A stretch of 64,000 bases of DNA from assembly GCF_016482685.1 (NCBI RefSeq), contig NZ_JACYHF010000023.1, positions 1 to 64,000 of the forward strand. The letters are read 5' to 3'. This stretch comes from Streptomyces sp. DSM 110735 (GTDB lineage Bacteria; Actinomycetota; Actinomycetes; Streptomycetales; Streptomycetaceae). Below are positions 7,317 to 16,784 of this stretch, one piece after another. The notes beneath the pieces were generated by a model. It worked only from the letters and a program-made list of their open reading frames with translations, did no database searches and had not been told where the DNA came from. Made by a program: the position numbers and the translations under genes. Each line of letters starts with the position of its first letter. Position 1 is the first letter of the stretch.

Positions 7317-8612
7317 ATGGCGATTCGGGCGGAGTCCGGGACGGGGTCCGGGGAGAGAGCGAGTGGGGCGGCGGTCTCGCGCCGGGCGTTCACGCTGGCG
7401 GCTGTCACCGCCCTCGCGGCGGCTCAGGGCATCCAGTCCGCCCAGGCGCGGGTGCCCCACGCCCGCCCGGCGCATCCCGGACGCCGTACCGAGATGCGGG
7501 GCGTCTGGCTCGCCACCGTCGCCAACCGCGACTGGCCCTCCCGCCCCGGTCTGTCGCCCGGGGAGCAGCGCGCGGAGCTGACCGCCCACCTCGACCGGGC
7601 CGTACGGGACCGTCTCAACACCGTGATCTTCCAGGTGCGCCCGACCGCCGACGCCCTGTGGCCCTCGCCCTACGAGCCCTGGTCCGAGTACCTGACCGGC
7701 ACCCAGGGCGCCGACCCGGGCTGGGACCCGCTGGCCACCGCCGTCGAGGAGTCCCACGCGCGCGGTCTGGAGCTGCACGCCTGGTTCAACCCGTACCGCG
7801 TCGCCAACCACACCGATGCGACCCGCCTGGTCCCCTGGCATCCGGCGCGCACCCACCCCGACTGGACCGTCGTCTACGGCGGCAAGCTCTACTACAACCC
7901 CGGTCTGCCGGAGGTCCGCCGCTTCGTGCAACGGGCCATGCTCGACGCCGTACGCCGCTACCCGGTCGACGCCGTGCACTTCGACGACTACTTCTATCCG
8001 TACCCGGTGGCAGGGGAGACCTTCGACGACGACGTGGCGTACGCGGCCCACGGCGCGGGCTACCCGACCCGCGCCGACTGGCGCCGCGCCAACATCGACA
8101 AGCTGATCCGGGAGATGGCGGCAGGCATCCGGCGCGTACGTCCCGGCACCCGCTTCGGGATCAGCCCCTTCGGGGTGTGGCGCAACGCCGCGACCGACCC
8201 GCGCGGTTCGGACACCACGGCGGGGGTGCAGACGTACGACGACCTGTGCGCGGACACCAGGACATGGGTGCGCGAGGGGTGGATCGACTACATCGTGCCG
8301 CAGGTGTACTGGAACATCGGCTTCGCCGCCGCCGACTACGCCACGCTCGTCGACTGGTGGGCGCGGCAGGCCGAGGGCAGCCCCACCCGGCTCTACATCG
8401 GCGAGGCGCTCTACAAGGCGGGCGCCGCCGGACAGCCTCCGGCCTGGCAGGACCCGGCGGAGCTGTCCCGGCACCTCACGCTCGCGGCGCGGTACCCGCG
8501 GGTGCGTGGTCATGTCTTCTTCGCCGCCCAGGACGTGGCCCGCGACCCCCTGGGGGCGATGGCACGGGTGGTCGCCGACCACTACGGGCGGTCGGCGAGA
8601 CCCCCGCGCTGA
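7317..8612 (+). CDS. Tat-exported GHL10 (DUF187) family glycoside hydrolase
   Basis: About 431 residues. The N-terminus has a Tat signal: SRRAFTLAA followed by a hydrophobic stretch. The mature part begins with EMRGVWLATVANRDWPS and continues through VIFQVRPTADALW, HAWFNPYRV and VHFDDYFYPYP, the hallmarks of the glycosyl-hydrolase-like 10 TIM-barrel family. It probably acts outside the cell on a polysaccharide; the substrate is unknown. The start is ambiguous among GTG 7305, GTG 7311 and ATG 7317, which share the same G-rich ribosome site. ATG was preferred. Upstream lies the 13-base element ATCGATGATCGAT (7231-7243). Confidence 0.88.
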   Translation: MAIRAESGTGSGERASGAAVSRRAFTLAAVTALAAAQGIQSAQARVPHARPAHPGRRTEMRGVWLATVANRDWPSRPGLSPGEQRAELTAHLDRAVRDRLNTVIFQVRPTADALWPSPYEPWSEYLTGTQGADPGWDPLATAVEESHARGLELHAWFNPYRVANHTDATRLVPWHPARTHPDWTVVYGGKLYYNPGLPEVRRFVQRAMLDAVRRYPVDAVHFDDYFYPYPVAGETFDDDVAYAAHGAGYPTRADWRRANIDKLIREMAAGIRRVRPGTRFGISPFGVWRNAATDPRGSDTTAGVQTYDDLCADTRTWVREGWIDYIVPQVYWNIGFAAADYATLVDWWARQAEGSPTRLYIGEALYKAGAAGQPPAWQDPAELSRHLTLAARYPRVRGHVFFAAQDVARDPLGAMARVVADHYGRSARPPR

Positions 8613-8649
8613 CCCCCGTTGCCGTTCGCCCCGGCTCGGCTGCTTGCCT

Positions 8650-8847
8650 CTACTTCGACTCGTCCTCGGGGTGCTGGACCTGGCAGTCCGGGCCGGGAGA
8701 CATGATCGCCTCGTGCCCGTCCTCGAAGCGGACGCGGTAGGGCGGTTCGCCCTCCTCGCCGATCACTTCCACCACTTCCGACACCTGGTCGTGCTGTCCG
8801 ACCACCCTCCCGTGCTGGACAAGGTGGTCGCCCTTGTGGGCACGCAT
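8650..8847 (-). CDS. DUF1918 domain protein
   Basis: A 65-residue protein matching the small DUF1918 family: GDHLVQHGRVVGQ, EVVEVIGEEGEPPYRVRFEDG and the SPGPDCQV end. The fold is a small beta barrel common in actinobacteria with unknown function. The Shine-Dalgarno sequence is GGAGGG, eight bases before the ATG. It starts 18 bases after the EamA exporter stop on the same strand, so the two probably form a transcript. Confidence 0.85.
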   Translation of the reverse strand: MRAHKGDHLVQHGRVVGQHDQVSEVVEVIGEEGEPPYRVRFEDGHEAIMSPGPDCQVQHPEDESK

Positions 8848-8865
8848 CTCGGGCCCTCCTCACGG

Positions 8866-9778
<913 letters not shown>

Positions 9779-9780
<2 letters not shown>

Positions 9781-11212
9781 GAATGAGCGTAGCAGTGTGG
9801 GCGAGCTGGCGGAACAGCTCCGGCGGGAGCTGAACCGCTACTCACCGGGTGAGAAGCTGCCCTCCAGTCGGGCGCTGGTCGAGCGGTTCCGGGTCAGCCC
9901 GGTGACCGTCTCGCGGGCGCTCGCGCAGCTCGCCGCCGAGGGGCTGGTCGTCACCCGGCCCGGCGCCGGTGCCTTCCGCGCCCGCCCGCACGCCACGCCC
10001 GCGCCCGCCGGGGACACCTCCTGGCAGGAGGTCGCGCTCAGCGCCGACGGCACCGGCGACGTCGTCCCCCGCACCGTGGACGCCTCCGGTGTCATGATCT
10101 CGCTGCCCGCCCCGCCGCCCGGCGTCCTGGAGCTGAGCGGCGGCTACCCGCACCCGGGTCTCCAGCCCGAACATGCCATGGCCGCGGCGCTCGCCCGCGC
10201 CGGACGGCGCCCCGGCGCGTGGGGGCGACCGCCGCTGGAGGGGCTGCCCGAGCTGCGGGAGTGGTTCGCGCGCGGCATCGGCGGCTCCGTCAGCGCCGCC
10301 GAGGTGCTGATCGCGGCGGGCGGCCAGTCCGCGCTCGCCACCGCGCTGCGCGCCCTCGCCCCGGCAGGCGCCCCCGTCCTCGTCGAGTCGCCCACCTACC
10401 CCGGGATGCTGGACCTCGCCCGCGCCGCCGGACTCCGACCCGTACCGGTGCCGATGGACCGCGACGGCGTACGCCCCGACCTGCTCGCCGACGCCTTCCG
10501 CGCCACCGGCGCCCGCGTCTTCGTCTGCCAGCCGCTCTTCCAGAACCCCACCGGCGCCGTCCTCGCCCCCGAGCGCCGCGCCGAGGTCCTGCGCATCGCC
10601 CGCGCGTCCGGCGCCTTCGTCATCGAGGACGACTACGTACGCCGCCTCGCGCACGCCGACGCGCCCCCGCTGCCCCGCCCGCTCGCCGCCGACGACCCCG
10701 ACGGCGTCGTCGTCCACGTCGGCTCGCTCACCAAGGCGACCTCGCCCAGCTTCCGGGTCGCCGCGCTCGCCGCGCGCGGTCCGGTGCTCGAACGGCTGCG
10801 CGCCATCCAGATCGTGGACAGCTTCTTCGTGCCCCGCCCGCTCCAGGAGGCGGCACTCGAACTCGTCGGCTCCCCGGCGTGGCCACGCCATCTGCGGTCG
10901 CTGTCGGCCGAGTTGGCGGCGCGCCGCGAGGCGATGACCGGCGCCCTCGCCCTCCACCTCCCCGAACTCGCCGTGCCGCACATCCCGTTCGGCGGCTTCC
11001 ATCTCTGGCTCCGGCTGCCCGAGGGGGTCACGGAACCGGCGCTGATCGGCGCCGCCCTGCGCGCGGGCGTCGCCGTCACCCCGGGGCGCGCCTACTTCAG
11101 CGCCGAGCCCCCGGCGGCGCACATCCGGCTGAGCTTCGCGGCGGTCGCGGGCACGGGGGAGATCGCGGAGGGGGTACGGCGGCTGCGGGCGGCGTACGAC
11201 GAAGTGCGGTGA
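9779..11212 (+). CDS. MocR/PdxR-type regulator (GntR HTH plus aminotransferase domain)
   Basis: A 477-residue protein. Residues 1-75 form a GntR winged helix (LPSSRALVERFRVSPVTVSRAL). The remainder is a class I aminotransferase-like domain with the PLP lysine in VGSLTKATSPSFRVA and the QPLFQNPTGAVL motif. MocR proteins use PLP as effector and usually control a divergent neighbour, here the EamA exporter. ATG 9779 has no Shine-Dalgarno sequence but sits eight bases from a -10-like element, fitting a leaderless mRNA. GTG 9797 is an alternative start. Confidence 0.93.
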
Positions 11213-11302
11213 AGCCGGACAAGTCCCTTGGTGCCGCTGCGAGTTGACGTCCGGCGTGGCGGTGTTTTCCGGTCACTCCGCGTAGGGCGGGGCTGATCGC
11301 CC

Positions 11303-11331
11303 TTGACCGGTACCCGTCCTGGGCCCACCAT
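11303..11331 (+). promoter_or_regulatory. candidate leaderless promoter
   Basis: TTGACC (11303-11308), a 17-base spacer and CACCAT (11326-11331) are followed six bases later by the ATG at 11338. The -35 match is good and the -10 match is poor. Confidence 0.4.
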
Positions 11332-11337
11332 CGGCCC

Positions 11338-11931
11338 ATGCCACTTCGGGTGACGTTCGTCGCGGCCGCCCCCGGGTCCCCGTCGTACGCCGAGCGCTTC
11401 GGGGACGACCGGCCGCTGGACCAGGCCGGCTGGGACGAGGTGCAGCGGATGGTCGGGTACCTGCTCCCGCTGGCCGCCGCCGAGCTGCGCTACTGCTCCC
11501 CGACCCCGCGCAGCCGCGCCACCGGCGACGCCCTCGGGTACGCCCCGCTGGTCCAACTCGCCCTGCGCGACTGCGACATGGGGCGCTGGCGCGGGCTGAC
11601 CCTGGGCGAGGCGATGGCACGCGAACCGCAGGCGGTGGACGCCTGGCTGACCGACCCGCGCTCCTCACCGCACGGCGGCGAGTCCCTGCTGGCGTTCATC
11701 TCCCGGGTCGGCGGCTGGCTCGACACCCGCCCGGTGGACGAGTACGGGCGGATCGTCGCCGTCGCCGAGCCCGCCGTGATCCGCGCGGCTCTGGTGTACG
11801 CGCTGAAGGCGCCGCCCGCGACCTACTGGAACATCGACGTACGCCCGCTGTCCGCCACCACCGTCCTGGGCGGCTCCGGGCGCTGGAACCTCCACCTGGA
11901 CGGGGTGTCCGCTCAGCCCTCGCGCACGTAG
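11338..11931 (+). CDS. degenerate histidine phosphatase superfamily protein
   Basis: A 197-residue protein with the fold pattern of phosphoglycerate mutase-like phosphatases: CSPTPRSRATGDAL (the usual SPxxRxxxTA segment), the MGRWRGLTLGEAM region, and PHGGESLLAF. The catalytic RHG at the N-terminus is replaced by VAAAPGS. The second catalytic histidine (usually SHGGVIR) is replaced in VAEPAVIRAAL. Both key histidines are therefore missing and it is probably not a phosphatase; a binding or regulatory role is possible. It overlaps the convergent DUF6314 gene by 19 bases. Confidence 0.8.
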   Translation: MPLRVTFVAAAPGSPSYAERFGDDRPLDQAGWDEVQRMVGYLLPLAAAELRYCSPTPRSRATGDALGYAPLVQLALRDCDMGRWRGLTLGEAMAREPQAVDAWLTDPRSSPHGGESLLAFISRVGGWLDTRPVDEYGRIVAVAEPAVIRAALVYALKAPPATYWNIDVRPLSATTVLGGSGRWNLHLDGVSAQPSRT

Positions 11932-12398
11932 TCGGTGGTCAGCACCAGGTCCTTCGCCGGACCGCCGACCCGCCACACCGAACGCCAGTGACCGGTATCG
12001 GTGACGGTGAACTCGCCCCGGTAGAAGTCGGCGGAACAGGGGTGACCGGCGATGTGGTGCCCGGTGCGCAGATCCAGGTCGTGGAAGGGGCGCCCGTCCG
12101 CGAACCGTACGTCCGCCGTCCCCGGCACCCGACCCGGCAGAAACCGCAGCGTACGGGTCGCGGGGCGGGTCACGCCCTGCCAGGTGAAGTCCCCGGACTC
12201 CTCGTGCAGCAGCCCGCCTTCGCCGTCCGGCAGCGGCGCGAAGACGGTGCTGCCCTCGAAATGCCCGGTGTCCCCGCTCGCGAGGTCGCGCACCTCACGG
12301 GTGACGCGCCAGCGCCCGGCGAGATGGGCCAGCACGTCGGGGACGGGCAGGTGGTCGCCGTTCACCTCGTCCGCCGCCGTGGCGCTGCGTATGTCCAT
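11913..12398 (-). CDS. DUF6314 family protein
   Basis: A 161-residue protein resembling the actinobacterial DUF6314 family, with LAGRWRVTREVRD near the N-terminus, FEGSTVFAPLPDG, and a C-terminal TDTGHWRSVWRVGGPAKD. The pattern suggests a lipocalin/FABP-like beta barrel, but no function is known. A -10-like TAAGCT (12405-12410, minus strand) lies six bases before the ATG, with no Shine-Dalgarno sequence, so the transcript is probably leaderless. Confidence 0.78.
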   Translation of the reverse strand: MDIRSATAADEVNGDHLPVPDVLAHLAGRWRVTREVRDLASGDTGHFEGSTVFAPLPDGEGGLLHEESGDFTWQGVTRPATRTLRFLPGRVPGTADVRFADGRPFHDLDLRTGHHIAGHPCSADFYRGEFTVTDTGHWRSVWRVGGPAKDLVLTTDYVREG

Positions 12399-12433
12399 GC
12401 CCCGAGCTTACGGGCGATGTCCGTGCCCCGGGC

Positions 12434-13321
12434 TCACGGACGCCCGCCCCCGGCGTACCGGCGCGCCTCCTCCACCGGCAGCCACAGCTCGCAGTCTGCC
12501 TCGGTGCCGTCCGGAGTGGGACGGACCCGCAGGATCTCGGGACCGGGGCGACTCACGTACGGGTTGGACGGGAACCACTGCATGAACACGTCCCGGTACA
12601 GCAGTTGCACGGCGTCCGGCATGGGCCCGGAGACGGTGAACACGGCCCAGGCACCGGCCGGGACGGCCAGGGTGGCGAGGTGTTCGGGCGCGGGCGCCGA
12701 GGTGACCACCGCGTGGTAGTAGTCCAGCTCCGTGCCCTCGGCCCGGCTCGGGTCCAGGTCGTCGCAGACCGCGACGATCCCCTCCGGCTGCTGGTCCGAC
12801 AGCTTCGCCAGTCGCGCCAGTTCCTCCCGGTCGTTCCCCCGGACGAAGTCCATGATCGCCTGGTTCGGTCCCAGGTGCACCAAGGGCACCCGCGCCTTGA
12901 ACCCGACCACGTCGAACTCCGGCTTCTCCACGATCCGATGCCGCATACTGCCGCTCCCTTCGATCACGAGACGGAAGGACATCCGGGGCTGCGAACTGAG
13001 CGTGGCTCCCGTGCGGCGCGCCTCACCCGGTCCGACGCCGTGCATCGCGCGGAACGCCCGCGCGAACGCCTCACCCGAGCCGTATCCGTACCGCACGGCG
13101 ATGTCGAGCAGCGTCCCCCGCCCCGAGACCACCTCGGCCCCCGCGAGCGTCAGCCGCCTGCGCCGCACGTACTCCGACAACGGCATCCCCGCCAGCGCGG
13201 AGAACATCCGCCGCAGGTGATACGTCGAGGTCCCGGCGATCCGCGCCAACTCCTCGACGTCCACGGTCCCGTCGAGATCGCACTCGATCCGCTCCATGAC
13301 GTGATTGAGCCGCTTCAGCAC
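12434..13321 (-). CDS. AraC family regulator with GyrI-like effector domain
   Basis: About 295 residues. The N-terminal two-helix AraC DNA-binding domain (LARIAGTSTYHLRRMFSALAG, then IAVRYGYGSGEAFARAFRAMHG) is followed by a GyrI-like small-molecule binding domain (about residues 125-290). Rob- and BmrR-like proteins share this layout and sense lipophilic compounds. The start is taken as GTG 13321 because GAAGGAG lies eight bases before it. The frame also opens at GTG 13348, which lacks a ribosome site and is too close to TAGCGT (13351-13356). The target is unknown. Confidence 0.88.
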   Translation of the reverse strand: MLKRLNHVMERIECDLDGTVDVEELARIAGTSTYHLRRMFSALAGMPLSEYVRRRRLTLAGAEVVSGRGTLLDIAVRYGYGSGEAFARAFRAMHGVGPGEARRTGATLSSQPRMSFRLVIEGSGSMRHRIVEKPEFDVVGFKARVPLVHLGPNQAIMDFVRGNDREELARLAKLSDQQPEGIVAVCDDLDPSRAEGTELDYYHAVVTSAPAPEHLATLAVPAGAWAVFTVSGPMPDAVQLLYRDVFMQWFPSNPYVSRPGPEILRVRPTPDGTEADCELWLPVEEARRYAGGGRP

Positions 13322-13416
13322 GCCCCGGCTCCTTCCTTCTGACGTCACCGACGCTAGGCGGGGCGGGGGAGTCCGGACCCGACTATCGGTGCCCGATGAT
13401 GTCGGGTGGGCGGGGA

Positions 13417-14394
13417 TCAGTGCCGTACCGGCTCGGTCGTGTTCCTGGTGACGAAGTCCGCGATGGCGTCCTGCATCTGCTGGAGTCCCGGTTCTTCGAG
13501 GGGGTAGTGGCCCGCGTTGTCGAGCATGACGGTGTCGACGGGGACCTTCGTGATGCGGGACAGCACCGGGAGGCTGAGGCGGTGGGGGCTCCAGCGGTCC
13601 TCGGCGGGCTGGGTCAGCAGCACCGGACAGGCGTCGAAGTCCTCGGGCTCGACGGCAGGGGCGTAGTTCAGGTAGCGGTCCAGGAACCGGACGCCGACCC
13701 AGTTGGCGGCGGAGGTGCGGTCCCGCATGAACACCTTCATCGCGCCGGGGTCGTTGGCGAGCGCGGACATCTTGCCGGCCAGGCTCATCGGGTACCGCAC
13801 CCTGGCGGCCGGGGTCCTGGCGAGCAGTCCCATCAGTGGCGCGCCCAGGCGGGCGGTGAGCAGGTCGTGGGAGGTCTCGTCGCGGACCTGCCGGTCGCGC
13901 TGGTCGAGGAAGGTCATGCCGACGATGCCGCGCAGCGTGCCACGGGGTGCCTTGGCGGCGACGTGGTAGGTGAGCATCCCTCCGGCGCTCAGCCCGTACA
14001 GCACGATCGGGCGGTCGTCGCGGGACTGTTCGTGGGCGAGGTAGTCGACGACGAGGTCGACCCAGTCGTCGTAGGAGGGGGTAGTGCCGGGACGGACCTG
14101 GGTGAGTCCGTAGCCGAGGTTGTCGAGGGCGACGGTCTCGAAGCCGCGCGCGGCCAGCGGGGCGCCCAGGATCAGCGACATCTGGCGGCCGTTGGTGCCG
14201 ACGCCGTGGTGCAGGACGACCTTGGCGCGGGCGGCGGGGTCGGGGTAGCGGTCGAGGTGGACACGGTGACCGCGCCAGTCCCAGAACTCCTCGACGGGTG
14301 CGGTGGCGTCGGTCAGCCGCAGCCGCTCGGGCAGATGGCGCTGCAGTTGGCGCCAGGCGCGCTGTTCGCGATACAGGGTGGGGGTCTTGCTCAT
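13417..14394 (-). CDS. alpha/beta hydrolase
   Basis: A 325-residue alpha/beta hydrolase. The oxyanion-side motif is LHHGVGTNGR, the nucleophile elbow is LYGLSAGGM (GxSxG), the acid is likely in QPAEDRWSP and the histidine in DNAGHYPLEEP. A typical lipase/esterase-like lid region lies between. It starts 32 bases downstream of the TetR stop on the same strand and is probably co-transcribed and controlled by it. The substrate is unknown. Confidence 0.88.
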   Translation of the reverse strand: MSKTPTLYREQRAWRQLQRHLPERLRLTDATAPVEEFWDWRGHRVHLDRYPDPAARAKVVLHHGVGTNGRQMSLILGAPLAARGFETVALDNLGYGLTQVRPGTTPSYDDWVDLVVDYLAHEQSRDDRPIVLYGLSAGGMLTYHVAAKAPRGTLRGIVGMTFLDQRDRQVRDETSHDLLTARLGAPLMGLLARTPAARVRYPMSLAGKMSALANDPGAMKVFMRDRTSAANWVGVRFLDRYLNYAPAVEPEDFDACPVLLTQPAEDRWSPHRLSLPVLSRITKVPVDTVMLDNAGHYPLEEPGLQQMQDAIADFVTRNTTEPVRH

Positions 14395-14426
14395 GGTGAG
14401 GCCCTTCGGCGTGGCCCGACCGTGGG

Positions 14427-14999
14427 TCAGGCGGGGGGTGGGGAGGCGGGGGCGAGCGCCCCGCGGGTGATCATCCGCACGCCGGTCTCCAGGTCCCGGC
14501 GCGCGGCTTCGACGTCGCGCAGGTCGTCCTCCAGACCGCGGGTGAAGGTCAGCAGCACCCGGGTCGTCCGCTCGGCTGCCTCGGGGACGGCCTCGGACAC
14601 GGCGGAGACCAGCAGCCGGGTGAGGTGGTCCATGTAGGCGGTGACCAGCTCGGGGGTGTGGGCGGAAGCGGCGGCCAGCAGTTCGTAGGCGTGCGCCGGG
14701 CTGTCCTGCCACAGCCGGACGGCGACCTCCAGCTTCACCGTGAGCACGCCGAGCACCTTCTCCTCGGCCGTGCCCGCCGCCTCCGCCGCGGCTTCGGCTT
14801 CCTCGGCGGCGGACTCCAGCCACGCCCGGATGACCTTGGCGAACGCCTCGTCCTTCGTCCCGGCGTACTTGTAGACGGTCGGGCGCGACAGCCCCGCCTC
14901 CTCGACGATGTCGGAGATGGTGGTGCGGCGGTACCCGCTGCGACAGAAGCAGCGGTAGGCACTGTCGAGCACGAGCTGGGAGGACGGAACCTTCGGCAT
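14427..14999 (-). CDS. TetR family regulator
   Basis: A 190-residue protein with an N-terminal TetR helix-turn-helix (ISDIVEEAGLSRPTVYKYAGTKDEAF) and a helical ligand domain. ATG 14999 was chosen because a -35 TTTACA, 17-base spacer and -10 TAAATT end seven bases upstream, giving a leaderless mRNA. An inverted repeat covers that promoter, so the protein probably represses itself and the downstream hydrolase. The ligand is unknown. Confidence 0.92.
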   Translation of the reverse strand: MPKVPSSQLVLDSAYRCFCRSGYRRTTISDIVEEAGLSRPTVYKYAGTKDEAFAKVIRAWLESAAEEAEAAAEAAGTAEEKVLGVLTVKLEVAVRLWQDSPAHAYELLAAASAHTPELVTAYMDHLTRLLVSAVSEAVPEAAERTTRVLLTFTRGLEDDLRDVEAARRDLETGVRMITRGALAPASPPPA

Positions 15000-15006
15000 G
15001 GCTACG

Positions 15007-15036
15007 AATTTAACAAACGACTGCAAGTTTGTAAAC
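15007..15036 (-). promoter_or_regulatory. tetR-hydrolase promoter with overlapping operator
   Basis: On the minus strand, TTTACA (15030-15035) and TAAATT (15007-15012) are separated by 17 bases. ACAAAC (15013-15018) and GTTTGT (15027-15032) form a perfect inverted repeat, extended to 8 of 10 matching bases per arm. The operator covers spacer, -10 and -35, which is ideal for repression. Confidence 0.7.
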
Positions 15037-15115
15037 GCGGGAGGGTGGGACCTGCCGTCCCGGCGGACCGAGTGCGCGAACCGCCTGCGCCCGACCGGCG
15101 GTTCGCGCCGGGCGT

Positions 15116-15121
15116 TAGCCT
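15116..15121 (+). promoter_or_regulatory. -10 element of a leaderless gene
   Basis: TAGCCT ends six bases before the ATG at 15128, and no Shine-Dalgarno sequence is present. No clear -35 is visible. Confidence 0.45.
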
Positions 15122-15127
15122 CTGCGG

Positions 15128-16087
15128 ATGACTCCCGCGCCCCCTCCCCGACCCGTCACGCGCCACCGCGACGGCCGGATCCGTGCCTACCGTCCGACAG
15201 CCGACCCCGGCGTCTTCGGGACGCTCGACCCCGTGGCGGTCTTCCGGGCGCGTGCCGGTGACGAGGTCGTGGAGTCGGCGGTACGGCACGATCTGGAGCG
15301 GGCTGTCTACACGACCCCGCACGGCGTCGTCTGCCTGAGCCGCGCCGGGGACCCGGTGTGGGCGGCGGACTTCGAGCCGCGCTCCGAGGAGAGCCGTGGT
15401 CATCGCCCGGACTGCGCCTTCTCCCTGGACGGGCGGACCGTGTGGGTCTACCGGCCGGACGCGATGGCGGGACGCGGGGACTTCGACCAGTGGGTGGTGC
15501 ACGACACCGACAGCGGGGCGGTCCTCGCCCGCCATGAGCTGAAGACCGTCGGGCACGGCGCCTTCCACCATGTGCACCCCGTGGACGGGAGCGTCTACCT
15601 CGACATCGGCGAGGGCCAGGACGGCACGGTCACCGTGCGCGGCACCGTCGGCGCCGACGGCGTACCGCAGTTCACGACCTACCCCTGGTCCGACCGCTGC
15701 CTGATCGACCTCGCGCCGGACGGGGAGCACTTCATGTCCGTCGAACACGGCCAGACGGACGTCGCCTTCCACCACCACCCCGACGGAACCGTCCTCCTCA
15801 CCCTCTCCGTCGAGGACTTCGGCCACGACCCGGAGGAGACGTTCGTCGAATGGTCCGGCGGCTACCTGACCCCGGACACAGCCGTCGTCACCCTGGGCGG
15901 CGAGACCGAGGACGGGGGCGAGTGGTTCCGCAACCACCTGGTCGACGTACGCACGGGCACGATCGGCGACGAGATCACCGTCGAGGCGACCAACCCGTAC
16001 GACCTGAACCCCCTGGGCGACGGCTCCTTCCTGCTCCCCGGACCCGAGGGGCATCCGGTCCGGCGGTGCTGCCTGGGCGGGGCGTGA
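15128..16087 (+). CDS. hypothetical protein, beta-propeller-like
   Basis: A 319-residue cytosolic protein with no recognised family. It contains repeated segments of the type DG(R/S)xVWV/VYLDIGEG and short alternating hydrophobic strands (CAFSLDGRTVWVYRPD, HPVDGSVYLDIGEG, APDGEHFMSVEHG), suggestive of a WD40-like or six-bladed propeller. No signal peptide or membrane segment. It is probably transcribed alone from a leaderless promoter. No function is proposed. Confidence 0.8.
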   Translation: MTPAPPPRPVTRHRDGRIRAYRPTADPGVFGTLDPVAVFRARAGDEVVESAVRHDLERAVYTTPHGVVCLSRAGDPVWAADFEPRSEESRGHRPDCAFSLDGRTVWVYRPDAMAGRGDFDQWVVHDTDSGAVLARHELKTVGHGAFHHVHPVDGSVYLDIGEGQDGTVTVRGTVGADGVPQFTTYPWSDRCLIDLAPDGEHFMSVEHGQTDVAFHHHPDGTVLLTLSVEDFGHDPEETFVEWSGGYLTPDTAVVTLGGETEDGGEWFRNHLVDVRTGTIGDEITVEATNPYDLNPLGDGSFLLPGPEGHPVRRCCLGGA

Positions 16088-16247
16088 TCGCGTGGAGTAG
16101 TCGGTGGAGCGCGCTGCCGCCAGAGGGCGAGTGCCTTCTGCTGCGACGTGCAGCGAAAGGGAGCGCGTCGAGGAGTGCGTCGCCCTCAGGGGGCTCCGCC
16201 CGCTGCCGTAACCGGTCCTGGGCTCGCGGAAGCCAGTGGCGCGGCGG

Positions 16248-16685
16248 TCAGTGGCGTCGGCCGTCGTACCGCAGCGTCGGTCGGTGCAGGATCTCGCCGA
16301 GCCAGTCGGTGGTGAAGGCTGCCAGGTCCTCGACCGGTGCGGTGTGCTCGCGCGGCACGATGTCCGGGCACTCCTGGGTCGGCGCGAGGGTGCAGATGTG
16401 CAGTTCACCGCACCGTACGGTGTCCGCCTCCAGGGAGGCGCCGAGTGCGAGGAAGCGCGCTCGGTGGTGGCTGAGGTCCACCACCAGGCGCATCTCGTCG
16501 TGCTCCGCGGTGTCGCCGTCCTCGTCGAGTTCGTCGCGGGGGAAGAACAGTGCGTAGGTGTCGCCGGGTCGGCAGGGCCATTCCCGGGCGCCCTTTCGGA
16601 CCAGGCGCAGGAACTCGCGCTGGGACGGGTCGCAGTTCTCCGGGGTTCTGTCGTGTTCGTCGAACTCGAACCAGAGCGGGTGCAT
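16248..16685 (-). CDS. hypothetical protein
   Basis: About 145 residues, acidic and hydrophilic, with LWFEFDEHDRTPENCDPSQR near the N-terminus and FFPRDELDEDGDTAEHDEM in the middle. No family is recognised, and there is no signal peptide or membrane segment. ATG 16685 is preferred because TACGAT (16693-16698, minus strand) ends seven bases before it, as in leaderless genes. ATG 16694 and an upstream ATG at 16739 are alternatives. It is divergent from argC. Confidence 0.7.
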   Translation of the reverse strand: MHPLWFEFDEHDRTPENCDPSQREFLRLVRKGAREWPCRPGDTYALFFPRDELDEDGDTAEHDEMRLVVDLSHHRARFLALGASLEADTVRCGELHICTLAPTQECPDIVPREHTAPVEDLAAFTTDWLGEILHRPTLRYDGRRH

Positions 16686-16733
16686 GGGCGCCATCGTAGG
16701 TTCGGGCAGCCGGACGGCCCCGCCCTTTTCTCG

Positions 16734-16762
16734 TTGCATAAACGTGCAGCGCTACGTATAGT
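16734..16762 (+). promoter_or_regulatory. argC promoter with ARG box
   Basis: TTGCAT (16734-16739), a 17-base spacer and TATAGT (16757-16762) form a strong promoter. TGCAT-AAAC-GTGCA (16735-16748) has the 5-4-5 layout of ArgR operators and overlaps the -35. ArgR, encoded at the end of this operon, is the expected repressor. Confidence 0.75.
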
Positions 16763-16784
16763 CATGCCAATGAAGGAGGCTGAC

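Noticed and set aside
6371..8740. A 789-codon plus-strand frame
   Set aside because: It overlaps the dehydrogenase and GHL10 genes and has low-complexity Ser/Arg/Pro composition with no motif.
16685..16784. A second ARG box next to the argC box
   Set aside because: Nothing else in the upstream 100 bases fits the 5-4-5 layout with more than weak similarity.
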